In this document: in pieces, positions 9,389 through 18,900 of the stretch
Layout: every line of letters starts with the position of its first letter
Position numbering within the stretch: position 1 is the stretch's first letter
Source: Proteus penneri
Lineage (GTDB): Bacteria; Pseudomonadota; Gammaproteobacteria; Enterobacterales; Enterobacteriaceae
Direction of reading: 5' to 3'
Length of the DNA: 64,000 bases
Assembly: GCF_003144535.1 (NCBI RefSeq)
Contig: NZ_PHFJ01000004.1
Span: 186,001-250,000, forward strand
Program-made: the position numbers and the translations under genes
Notes under the pieces: generated by a model
What the model was told of the DNA's origin: nothing
Databases searched by the model: none
What the model saw: only the letters and a program-made list of their open reading frames with translations

Positions 9389-10584
9389 AATTACAGCTAA
9401 TTTATCGCTATGATGCATTAACTTATCAAGGAGAATTATGCACTGGAAAAATACTTGCGTCCTCGAATAACGAAGCATTTATTAACTTAACTCAACAACA
9501 AAAAATCCCCATAAAAATTCGTTTATATAAGATCGTTTTATTTCAAGATGCTGATAAACAATATCGAATTCAATTATTCGAACAATTAGCTTTATTACTA
9601 CATTCTGGTTTAGCACTTCTTCCTGCATTAACACTATTAAAAAATGAATGTCGTTATACACATTGGCAATGTGTATTAGAAGATATTATTTTTAACTTAA
9701 TGCAAGGAGGTTCTCTTTCTAAACAATTAAATCGCTATCCACTTTATTTTCCGACCTCACTAAATCGTTTTGTTCTTATTGGTGAAGAAAGTGGAAAATT
9801 AGATGAAGTGATTACGCTGCAAATAATACAGTTAAAAAAACAGCGAGAGATTGTAAAAAAAATTAAAAAATCGTTTAAATATCCTGTCTTTTTACTGACT
9901 ATATTAGTTTTTATTACCAGTATTATGTTGCTTTATGTTTTACCTGAATATCAGTCCTTATACAGCGCCTTTAATACAGAACTTCCTCATTTAACATTAA
10001 TCCTGATTAATTTTTCACAATGGCTTACTGATTATATCAGTATGATAGCGTTTATCTTCTTCGGTTTAATATTTTTTTATCGTTTAATTCGTTACTCTTT
10101 ATCACCCTTTTATTTCGCTGAACAAGCTCTTCTTCTTCATACTCCCTATTTAGGTAAACTTTTAAAATATCAGCAATTACATCTTATTTTTCAAATAGTC
10201 AGTATTACACAACAAGCAGGATTACCTTTATTACAAAGCTTAAAAATAGGAACAGAACAACTTTCACATCCTATTTATAAACAACTCCTTTCTAAAATGA
10301 GTGATCACATTATACAAGGTAAATCGTTGAGCTTATTTATGAAAAATGAGCCACTCTTTACGCCTATTTGTTATCAGTTTATTATTTGTGCAGAAAACTC
10401 TGGGCAATTGCTCTATTTTTGTCAGCAATTAAGTGATTGGTTTTATCATCAACTCGATGAGCAATTAAATACCATTAGTGCTTGGTTAGAGCCAATACTT
10501 ATGACGGTCATCGCATTGATTATTGGTACATTAATCATTGCTATGTATCTTCCTATATTACAGTTAGGTGATACTATACAGTGA
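9385..10584 (+). CDS. hofC: GspF/PilC-family inner-membrane platform protein
   Basis: Polytopic platform protein that links the HofB ATPase to pilin assembly. Its 399 residues contain two GspF-type repeats with the typical GEESGKL (first) and AENSGQLL (second) motifs, and hydrophobic segments near residues 165-195, 215-235 and at the C terminus. It overlaps hofB by four bases. The E. coli neighbour guaC is not found between it and coaE. Confidence 0.9.
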   Translation: MKLQLIYRYDALTYQGELCTGKILASSNNEAFINLTQQQKIPIKIRLYKIVLFQDADKQYRIQLFEQLALLLHSGLALLPALTLLKNECRYTHWQCVLEDIIFNLMQGGSLSKQLNRYPLYFPTSLNRFVLIGEESGKLDEVITLQIIQLKKQREIVKKIKKSFKYPVFLLTILVFITSIMLLYVLPEYQSLYSAFNTELPHLTLILINFSQWLTDYISMIAFIFFGLIFFYRLIRYSLSPFYFAEQALLLHTPYLGKLLKYQQLHLIFQIVSITQQAGLPLLQSLKIGTEQLSHPIYKQLLSKMSDHIIQGKSLSLFMKNEPLFTPICYQFIICAENSGQLLYFCQQLSDWFYHQLDEQLNTISAWLEPILMTVIALIIGTLIIAMYLPILQLGDTIQ

Positions 10585-10700
10585 GTCACAATTTTTATGA
10601 GTGAGAGGCTGTTACTATGTTTTGCACTAACTCATTGATTGATGGTAATTCTATCACATATTATCAGGTAGGATGTTAGGGTAGCAGAAAATCACCTATC

Positions 10701-10738
10701 ATAATAACCGAATAAAACCCAAATATTGCGGTTATTAT
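10701..10738. terminator. Hairpin downstream of hofC
   Basis: A perfect ten-base stem, ATAATAACCG with CGGTTATTAT, around an 18-base loop lies between hofC and coaE. No good T run follows. It may end the pilus operon transcript, but the evidence is weak. Confidence 0.35.
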
Positions 10739-10818
10739 CTTGTGATAAAAACAAAATTAGGCTTTAGAATACCTAGACTAATAGTAAATTTTAATTCATT
10801 AAAAACAGATAAACTCAA

Positions 10819-11442
10819 ATGGCTTATACGGTTGCTCTTACAGGCGGAATAGGCAGCGGTAAAACTACCGTTGCTAATACTTTTGCCTCATTAGGTGTAC
10901 CTCTTGTTGATGCTGATATTATTGCTCGATTAGTGGTAGAGCCTCACTCCTTAGGACTAAATGCATTGCATCAACATTTTGGTGACTGCATTTTACTACC
11001 CGATGGCTCATTAAACCGAGCGCTGTTGCGCCAGATTATTTTTGAAAATAATGAAGAAAAAGATTGGGTTAACAATCTTCTCCATCCATTGATACAGCAA
11101 GAGACTCAAAAACAGATACAGCAAATTAATGCGCCCTATCTTATTTGGGTTGTTCCATTATTAATAGAAAATAAATTAACGCATCTCGCCTCTCGTGTTC
11201 TTGTTGTTGATGTGACACAGGAAGAGCAAATAGAAAGAACCATGAAACGAGATGGCGTAAGTCGAGAGCAAGTTCTCAATATTTTAAAAGCTCAAGCTCA
11301 AAGACAAGAACGATTAGCCGTCGCTGATGATATTATTGAAAATCACGATAATAGCCAACATATGATTGAAAAAGTTAAGCAACTTCATCAGCATTACTTA
11401 GAATTAGCTCAACAAGCGTTACAGGACAATTGCCATGAGTGA
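10819..11442 (+). CDS. coaE: Dephospho-CoA kinase
   Basis: Last step of coenzyme A synthesis: phosphorylates the 3' hydroxyl of dephospho-CoA with ATP. The P-loop GGIGSGKTT is at residues 9-17 and the substrate-lid motif DADIIAR follows at about 31-37. The length of 207 residues is normal (E. coli 206). Its last eight bases overlap zapD, so translation is coupled, as in other enterobacteria. Confidence 0.97.
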   Translation: MAYTVALTGGIGSGKTTVANTFASLGVPLVDADIIARLVVEPHSLGLNALHQHFGDCILLPDGSLNRALLRQIIFENNEEKDWVNNLLHPLIQQETQKQIQQINAPYLIWVVPLLIENKLTHLASRVLVVDVTQEEQIERTMKRDGVSREQVLNILKAQAQRQERLAVADDIIENHDNSQHMIEKVKQLHQHYLELAQQALQDNCHE

Positions 11443-12187
11443 TGACATCACAACAATCATCTTCGAACATCCCCTCAATGAAAAAATGCGTTCATGGCTT
11501 AGAATTGAAAACTCATTGATTCAAATTAACAGTTTTAGTGCAATTGATTCATTACCCACGGCTCTCTCGTTTTTCCGTGCGATATCAGAATTTATTGAAG
11601 TACTTGATCGTGGCGAAATCCGCGCTGAATTACTTAAAGAATTAGAAAAAAGACAAAAAAAATTACAGCAATGGCTTTCATTTCCTAATGTTGATAAAGC
11701 AATTGTCACTCAAATTATTGATGAATTAGCTGAAAATGCAATTGTATTAAGTAAAGCTCCTCGCATTGGTCAACATTTAAAACAAGATAAAGTCATCAAT
11801 TTAGTTAAACAGCGCCTAAGTATTCCTGGTGGATGTTGTAACTTTGATGTACCAGCATTACATTTGTGGTTAAGCTTACCTCAAGCAATTCGTGATGAAA
11901 GATTACAAAGCTGGCTGACGGGGTTATTGCCATTACAAAATGCATTAAATAGTTTACTTATGCTTATTCGCCAATCAGATACATTTAAGCCCGTTCTCAG
12001 TCACCGTGGTTTTTATCAAGACAGTGCTGAAGAAGCTGAATTGCTACGTGTTAAAATAGCCATCGAACACCAAATCTATCCTCAAGTCTCTGGGCACAAA
12101 AATCGCTATGCGATCCGCTTTTTACCACTTGATAGTGAGAATGGAACAGTACCTCTAGATCTACCTTTTGAGATCGCTTGTTGCTAA
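11435..12187 (+). CDS. zapD: Cell division protein ZapD
   Basis: Cytoplasmic FtsZ-bundling protein that stabilises the Z ring. The 250-residue sequence begins [21 protein letters not shown] and shows the family's helical N-terminal and beta-rich C-terminal halves. It overlaps coaE and is followed by yacG, the usual coaE-zapD-yacG order. Confidence 0.95.
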   Translation: MSDDITTIIFEHPLNEKMRSWLRIENSLIQINSFSAIDSLPTALSFFRAISEFIEVLDRGEIRAELLKELEKRQKKLQQWLSFPNVDKAIVTQIIDELAENAIVLSKAPRIGQHLKQDKVINLVKQRLSIPGGCCNFDVPALHLWLSLPQAIRDERLQSWLTGLLPLQNALNSLLMLIRQSDTFKPVLSHRGFYQDSAEEAELLRVKIAIEHQIYPQVSGHKNRYAIRFLPLDSENGTVPLDLPFEIACC

Positions 12188-12241
12188 CATTATGTTTATT
12201 GATATGAGCATAAATCGCACCAATGAAATCTAGGAGAGATA

Positions 12242-12454
12242 ATGAGCGAAGAATTAGTTGTAAAATGTCCAACCTGTCAAACAGAAGTTGTTTGGAATGA
12301 AAGTAGCCCTTATCGCCCTTTTTGTAGTAAGCGTTGCCAACTTATTGATTTAGGTGAATGGGCTGATGAATCAAAGCGTATTCCAAGCCAAAGTGATATT
12401 AATGATAGTGATGATTGGAGTGAAGCTCCGCAATATGAGCCTAAAGACATCTAA
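12242..12454 (+). CDS. yacG: DNA gyrase inhibitor YacG, zinc protein
   Basis: Small zinc protein reported in E. coli to bind GyrB and inhibit gyrase. Its 70 residues show the four zinc cysteines as C9xxC12 and C28xxxC32, followed by the DLGEWA motif and an acidic tail. It closes the coaE-zapD-yacG operon and converges on mutT, with a terminator between them. Confidence 0.95.
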   Translation: MSEELVVKCPTCQTEVVWNESSPYRPFCSKRCQLIDLGEWADESKRIPSQSDINDSDDWSEAPQYEPKDI

Positions 12455-12473
12455 CTTTCTAATTCTACACATA

Positions 12474-12507
12474 AAAAATAGCCACTCAATCGAGTGGCTA
12501 TTTTATT
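12474..12507. terminator. Bidirectional terminator between yacG and mutT
   Basis: A 12-base stem (AAATAGCCACTC with GAGTGGCTATTT) and a four-base loop AATC, with A and T runs on either side, lies between the two converging genes and can stop transcription from both. Confidence 0.9.
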
Positions 12508-12531
12508 TATAAACGCTTATTTAACACTATT

Positions 12532-12924
12532 CTACTTTTGCAATAATGCCACAATGGTGCGGTTTGCAGGTGGGAAATCATCAGCATTTAACGATCCAAT
12601 AGATGTCCACTTAAATTCTTGTCCTTCTTTACCATATGGCTCATTATTCCATTGCGTGACTAAGAAAAAAGATAAAGTAATGTGTCTATCTGGAAAATCA
12701 TGCTCTACCGTTTCAAAAAGTGAGCATTGCGTTACATCAATACCAATTTCTTCTTGTAATTCACGGAATAGCGCCTGTTCTGGAGTCTCTTTATCTTCTA
12801 ATTTTCCCCCGGGAAATTCCCAAAATCCCCCCATATGCGATTTTAGAGGACGTTGTGTGATAAAGACATTATTGTGTTGATCACAAATAATACCCGCAGC
12901 AATATGTAGCTTCTTCTTATCCAT
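12532..12924 (-). CDS. mutT: 8-oxo-dGTP diphosphatase MutT
   Basis: Nudix hydrolase that removes 8-oxo-dGTP and so prevents A-to-C transversions. The Nudix box is complete: GGKLEDKETPEQALFRELQE followed by EIGI. The start is set at 12924 (MDKKKLHIAAG), giving 130 residues like E. coli MutT; the longer frame from 12954 adds ten residues without family support. In E. coli mutT follows secA directly; here the hemolysin region separates them. Confidence 0.93.
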   Translation of the reverse strand: MDKKKLHIAAGIICDQHNNVFITQRPLKSHMGGFWEFPGGKLEDKETPEQALFRELQEEIGIDVTQCSLFETVEHDFPDRHITLSFFLVTQWNNEPYGKEGQEFKWTSIGSLNADDFPPANRTIVALLQK

Positions 12925-13030
12925 TATAGACAACCTATTGAATATTAACGTCATTATAACATCTTAGTGTTATTATAACGCATATCCAACCGTGCTACTC
13001 TGGTTTTCTTTCCCTTGCTATCTTGATTAA

Positions 13031-13255
13031 TTAACGATAAATAGGTAACAAACCAAACTGTGCTAATGTTTGGCAAATAATCCCTACGGCACCAAAAGCG
13101 ATAACTGAATAAATTAATCCTTTACCTCCCCACACTTTAAAGCCTGAGTTGGGAAATTTATCTCGCGCTTTCAGTGCCATAACTGCAGGACAGATAATTG
13201 CCCAGATACAAGCAGCCGTACCTGCATACGCAATTGCAATATAATTGAAGGTTCT
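13031..13255 (-). pseudogene. C-terminal fragment of an aromatic amino acid permease
   Basis: Translation of the minus strand here gives about 74 residues with no start codon, ending in FKVWGGKGLIYSVIAFG and FGLLPIYR before a stop at 13033-13031. The pattern (loop with WGGK, a last membrane helix, then NLLPVY-like end) matches the C terminus of the TnaB/Mtr tryptophan permease family. A stop codon at 13256-13258 and no upstream match show that the first 80 percent or more of the gene has gone. The family call is from memory of TnaB and Mtr ends. Confidence 0.7.
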
Positions 13256-13385
13256 TTATTAACCGACTTATTTTCTATTTTTTAGTCCTTACTAAAATAA
13301 GGATAGAGCTATCACATTGCACGAGAGCCATTATTATTGTGGAGTATTATTTATTTGATAGGTTTTAATATAGCAGTAAAGTGTC

Positions 13386-13667
13386 TTAACACAGGTGGTT
13401 CATATTCGAATTCAAGACCTTTAATTCAACGTGTGCTGCTGTTGTGTCAAAATGGAAATGAGAAATAAATACAGGATTTTTCGCTTTTCCATCTTTTTGT
13501 TTATCTTTTAATAATACTGGAAAAAGAATATTAAATATATTTTGGATGGATATAAAAAAGGATTATTTTTCAGGAAAGAAGAAGGCGAGTTCAGAATCAA
13601 TATTAAACCATTTATTCAATCTGAAGAAACCTCTTAATATTATTAAGACATTAAATGATGAGAACAT
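13386..13667 (-). pseudogene. Broken unknown reading frame
   Basis: One minus-strand frame starts at ATG 13667 (MFSSFNVLIILRGFF), is stopped by TAA at 13565-13563, and then continues in the same phase for about 58 more residues (KDGKAKNPVFISHFHFDTTA) to a stop at 13388-13386. The protein-like composition on both sides of the stop suggests a decayed gene, possibly with only one in-frame stop inside the visible part. The family was not recognised. Confidence 0.35.
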
Positions 13668-14274
13668 ACTTTAACCCTTAATAGTCAGGAAACAGTACAA
13701 TTTACACGCTAATTTATATAACAGTTAAACACGATTAGTAATTTAACAATAAAGTCCTAATCTTTTAACCACCCATTTTATTCATTTAAATGAAATAATA
13801 ATTCATGAAATATTTATTCCAAAATAAAACATTAATAAACTTATAAACAACAAATGAAAAGCTAATTAGCACTTTATTTTTATATTTTTGAATCTCCTCT
13901 CATTATTTATCTTCTCATTATAAAAAATGAAAAAATTTTAATTAACATTACTGAATTGATGATAGTTTAAGCAATAAGAAAAATAACACTGAAGATTATC
14001 ACTATGAAAATCAATACACTAGACACCCTTAAAATTAATCATTTGTTTAATCAATACAATTTGAGATGTTAATCATTTTAGTTATATCGCTATTTAATAT
14101 CGAAAGAGATGAAAATTTATCTTTATTTCATCTATTTTTAATTTCTTTTCATATTGAGAGTACTCAGTATTTATTATTCTAAAATTAACGATAATATAAA
14201 AACATTAATTATTATCTTTCTATATTTAAGCAATATTATTTATATTTGAATTAATACCTTTATATTGAGGTAAA
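13668..14274. other. AT-rich non-coding region upstream of hpmB
   Basis: About 600 very AT-rich bases with no convincing gene. It must hold the hpmBA promoter. Short runs near 14190-14220 (GATAATAT, ATTATTATC) are loosely like Fur-box hexamers, but the base composition makes chance matches likely. Such AT content would suit silencing by H-NS. Confidence 0.4.
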
Positions 14275-15960
14275 ATGAGAAAAAAAGTTATTTTATTAAC
14301 ACTATTAAGTGGATTATCAACCACTGGATTAACAGCAAATGACACCGGTTATTCAGGCTCGATGGGAGAATCGCGGCGCGCATTACAAGAGAGTCAACGT
14401 GAAATAAATCAACTTATTGAACAAAATCGCTATCAACAACTTCAAGAAAATGCATTAGAGGTTTCACCTTCCCCCACACTTATTACTGAATCAGAACATT
14501 GTTTGCCTATTAATGGAGTTTATGTTCAAGGAATTACTTTACTTGATGAAAAAGATCTTGATTCCTTAACACCATTACCAGAGCAATGTATAAAAAGTGC
14601 TGACGTTAATCGTTTAATCAAAGAGTTAACTCAACGTTATCTTCAACATGGCTATATTACTGCCAGAATTCAATTTTTACGTCCTAATCAAGAACAACAA
14701 CTTGGGTTGTATGTTATTGAAGGTTTTATTGAAAAAATAGAAGGTGGCGATCGAGGCGTTAACACCGCATTACTTTTCCCTCATATTGAAGGAGAACCTC
14801 TTGAACTCTCAAAATTGGATCAAGGGCTTGATCAAGCAAACCGCTTACAATCGAATAAAGTTAAATTAGATATATTGCCTGGTACGCAATTAGGTGGCTC
14901 CATTATTCAGCTCTCCAATCAGCGACAAGCACCATGGCACCTAAATATTTCGAGTGATAATTATGGACAAAAAAACTCGGGGCGCTGGTTAGTTCGAACG
15001 AATGCAAGCTTAGACAGCCCATTGGGGTTATCTGATTTTGTTAGCTTAAACGCTAGCATTACCACTGATAAACCCAATACACGTTTTAATCGTGCTTACA
15101 CCCTACTCTATTCTTTACCTTATGGCGCATTGACATTCAGTACTTTTGGTAGCTATTCCGAGTATGAATTTCATCAAGCATTACAAACACGTACCGTACG
15201 TTTGTCTGGAGATACAACACAAGTTGGTTTAAGGGGCGATTACGCGTTTTATCGTAGTCAAAAGCAGATTGATACCTTAAATATGCAGGTAACACATAAA
15301 CAAATACGCAACTATTTCAGCCAAATTCGCCTTGATTTAAGTAGCCCTGCACTTACAACAGTAGAGCTAGGTATCAACCATTTACATATTATTCAAAATG
15401 GTGTTATCAGTGCGAATTTAAGTGCAGAAAAAGCCATTGGTTGGTTTGGTGCAGACGAATCACCTCGTGTTACTAATGGCGATGGTAATGACTATCGCTT
15501 TACAAAAGTTAAGCTTTTTGCCAATTGGCAACATCGTTTTGCTATATCGAATTCTACATTTTTATTCAATAGCGCCTTCTTTGGCCAATATAGCCCTGAC
15601 ACCTTACCGGGAGTGGAATGGCTAAGTTTAACGGATAAAAATGCGATCCGCGGTTTTGATCAAAGTACACTTTCTGGCGATAACGGCGGCTATTTGCGCA
15701 ATACGCTTTCTTATCCTTATCGAATAAATACCTTTTCAATCACCCCTCGAATTGGCCTAGATGCAGGTCGTGTTCAACAACATGGCAACTATGAAGGATG
15801 GCGTAGTGGTTATGGACTAAGTTCAGGCTTAAATCTTCAATATCAAAAAGCACAATTCGATATCGAAGTCGCTAAGGGGCATTTGCTTTACAACCAAACG
15901 AATTCCAATAAAACCAAAGACCCTACTCAAGTGTTAGTTAGATTTTCATATTTATTTTGA
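14275..15960 (+). CDS. hpmB: Two-partner secretion transporter HpmB
   Basis: Outer-membrane TpsB protein that exports and activates the HpmA hemolysin. It is 561 residues, the length known for P. mirabilis HpmB. It has a signal peptide (about 1-21), an N-terminal helix region rich in Gln/Glu, POTRA domains (about 70-220) and a 16-strand beta barrel ending in an aromatic residue (YLF). The conserved loop motif of Omp85/TpsB proteins is present as IRGF at 458-461. It lies 33 bases before hpmA, in the same operon. Confidence 0.95.
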   Translation: MRKKVILLTLLSGLSTTGLTANDTGYSGSMGESRRALQESQREINQLIEQNRYQQLQENALEVSPSPTLITESEHCLPINGVYVQGITLLDEKDLDSLTPLPEQCIKSADVNRLIKELTQRYLQHGYITARIQFLRPNQEQQLGLYVIEGFIEKIEGGDRGVNTALLFPHIEGEPLELSKLDQGLDQANRLQSNKVKLDILPGTQLGGSIIQLSNQRQAPWHLNISSDNYGQKNSGRWLVRTNASLDSPLGLSDFVSLNASITTDKPNTRFNRAYTLLYSLPYGALTFSTFGSYSEYEFHQALQTRTVRLSGDTTQVGLRGDYAFYRSQKQIDTLNMQVTHKQIRNYFSQIRLDLSSPALTTVELGINHLHIIQNGVISANLSAEKAIGWFGADESPRVTNGDGNDYRFTKVKLFANWQHRFAISNSTFLFNSAFFGQYSPDTLPGVEWLSLTDKNAIRGFDQSTLSGDNGGYLRNTLSYPYRINTFSITPRIGLDAGRVQQHGNYEGWRSGYGLSSGLNLQYQKAQFDIEVAKGHLLYNQTNSNKTKDPTQVLVRFSYLF

Positions 15961-15993
15961 TTCACACTCATAGCAATAAACGGAGAAAACTCT

Positions 15994-18900
15994 ATGAAAT
16001 CAAAAAACTTCAAGCTCTCTCCTTCGGGTAGGCTTGCTGCATCTTTAGCGATTATTTTCGTATCACTAAATGCATATGCTGGCGGTATTGTTCCTGATGC
16101 GGGCAATCAAGGACCAAATGTTTCATCAGTTAATGGTGGTACTCAAGTCATTAATATCGTTACACCGAATAACGAAGGTATTTCTCATAACCAATATCAA
16201 GATTTTAATGTAGGCAAACCTGGCGCCGTATTTAACAATGCCTTAGAAGCTGGGCAATCACAGCTTGCTGGACAACTCAATGCCAATAGTAACTTAAACG
16301 GACAAGCTGCTTCTTTAATTTTAAATGAAGTTGTTAGTCGAAATCCTTCATTCTTATTAGGTCAACAAGAAGTTTTTGGTATAGCGGCGGAATATGTACT
16401 TTCTAACCCAAATGGAATTACCTGTGATGGATGCGGTTTTATCAATACCAGTCGCTCTTCTTTAGTTGTAGGTAATCCACTGTTTGAAAATGGTGAATTA
16501 AAAGGTTATAGCACGCTGAATAATACAAATTTACTTTCTATTGGTAAAAATGGATTACATGCACCTCGTCTTTTAGATTTAATTGCACCTCGCATTGATA
16601 GCCGAGGTAAAATAACCGCAGCTGAGATTTCTGCATTAACAGGTCAAAACACGTTCTCTCAACGTTTTGATATTCTTTCATCACAAAAACCTACGTCAGC
16701 TTTAGACAGTTATTTCTTTGGAAGTATGCAATCTGGTCGTATCCGTATTATTAATACCGCAGAAGGAAGTGGTGTTAAATTAGCCGGTAAATTTGTTGCT
16801 GATAATGAATTAAGTGTTAGAGCGGACAATATTCAAACGGATAGCCAAGTTCGTTATGACAGTTACGACAAAGAGGGTAGTGAAAACTATCAAAATTACC
16901 GTGGCGGTATTGCTGTTAATAGCAGTGGTTCTAGCCAGACTCTGACAAAAACAGAGTTAAAAGGTAAAAATATCACTTTGGTCGCTGATAATAAAAACCA
17001 AATCAAAGCCTCTGATTTAATGGGTGATGATATTTTATTACAAGGCGCCCATTTAACTGTTGATGGCAAACAGTTACAGCAAAAGGACACCGATACCGAC
17101 AATCGTTGGTTCTATTCTTGGCAATATGATGTCACTAAAGAAAAAGAGCTAGTACAGCAAGTTGGTAGCCATATTGAGGCGAAAAATAGTGCAACATTAA
17201 CAGCGACTAAAGGTGATGTCACACTTGAAGGTGCAAAAGTTAATGCAGGTAATACTCTGGCAATTAATGCCAATAAAGATATTAATATCAATGGATTAGT
17301 TGAAAAAGAAAATCGTAGTGAAAATGGCTATAAACGTAACCACACTTCTCGTTTAGAGACAGGAAGTTGGAGCAATAGCCATCAAACAGAAACCTTAAAA
17401 GCAAGTGAGCTGACCGCAGGTAAGACACTAGGTTTAAATGCCGAAGGGTCTGTTACCGCTCAAGGCGCAAAATTACATTCTAATGAGAATGTTGTCGTCA
17501 ACGCTAAAGAGAACATCAATCTTAATGTTCAAAATACCAACAATGATAAAACCGTAACCGACAATCATGTTGTTTGGGGCGGGATCGGTGGTGGTAATAA
17601 TAAGAACAATAACAACAAACAAGAAGTCAGCCATTCAACACAATTAACGGCCAATGGACAACTGTTACTTGCAGCAGATAACAGTGTCAAAGTTACAGGC
17701 AGCCAAGTGAAAGGCAACCAAGGCGCATTTGTTAAAACGACTCAAGGTGATGTTGTTATTGATAATGCGATTAGCGAAATCATCACTAAAACAGATGAAC
17801 GTACAGGTACTGCATTTAACATCACTAAAAACTCCCACAAGAATGAAACTAACCAACAGCATTCAACTGGTAGTGAATTAGTTTCAGATACAGAGTTAAC
17901 TGTGGTCAGCGGCAAAGATGTTAATGTGATTGGTAGCTTAATAAAAAGTGCCGACGAGTTAGGTATTGAGTCTTTAGGTGATATCAACGTTAAATCTGCA
18001 CAACAAACCACGAAAATCAATGATGAAAAAACATCATTAGAGATCACTGGTCACGCTAAAGAAGTTGAAGATAAACAATATAGTGCTGGTTTTCATATCA
18101 CTCATACATCCAATAAAAGCAATAGCACAGAGACAGAACAAATCGGTTCTACCCTCAGTGGTGGCAGTGTTAAAGTTCAAGCGGATAAAGATGTCACTTT
18201 TGCTGGTTCTGACTTAAAAACAACAGCAGGTAATGCCACTGTTTCAGGTGACAATGTTGCTTTTGTTTCAACAGAAAACAAAAAAGAGACTGACAGTACA
18301 GATAGAACCATTTCAGGTGGATTTAGCTATACCGGTGGCGTTGATAAAATCGGTAACAAAGCTGATTTCCAATATGACCAACAGCATACAACAACCGAAA
18401 TCACCAAAAATAAAGGTAGCGAAACGCAAGTTGCGGGTGATTTAACTATCACTGCAAACAATGATGTAACACACCAAGGTGCATCACACAAAGTTGATGG
18501 CACTTATAAAGAATCGGGTGAAAATATCAATCACCTTGCTGCCAATGATAGTGCAACATCTAAAACAGATACTTTAAATATCGGTATCGATGTAGGTGTT
18601 AATCTTGATTATAGTGGTGTTACTAAACCAATTAAGAAAGCTGTAGAAGACGGGATTGATACCACAAAACCGGGAAGTAATACGGATTTAGATAAAAAAA
18701 TCACCGCTAAAGATGCCATTAACAATCTTGCTAACTTAAGTAGTTTAGAAGCACCTAATGTAGGTGTTGAAGTTGGAGTGAAAGGTGGCGGAAGCCAGAA
18801 ATCACAAAACGATACCCAAGCAGTTTCAACATCAATTACTGCCGGTAATATTAATACTGACAGCAATAACACCTTACATGACCAAGGAACTCATTATCAA

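Noticed and set aside
12494-12880. 128-residue plus-strand frame
   Set aside because: It lies opposite mutT, starts inside the terminator region and has no ribosome-binding site.
14161-14260. Fur box before hpmB
   Set aside because: Only loose hexamer matches in DNA that is almost all A and T; not above chance.
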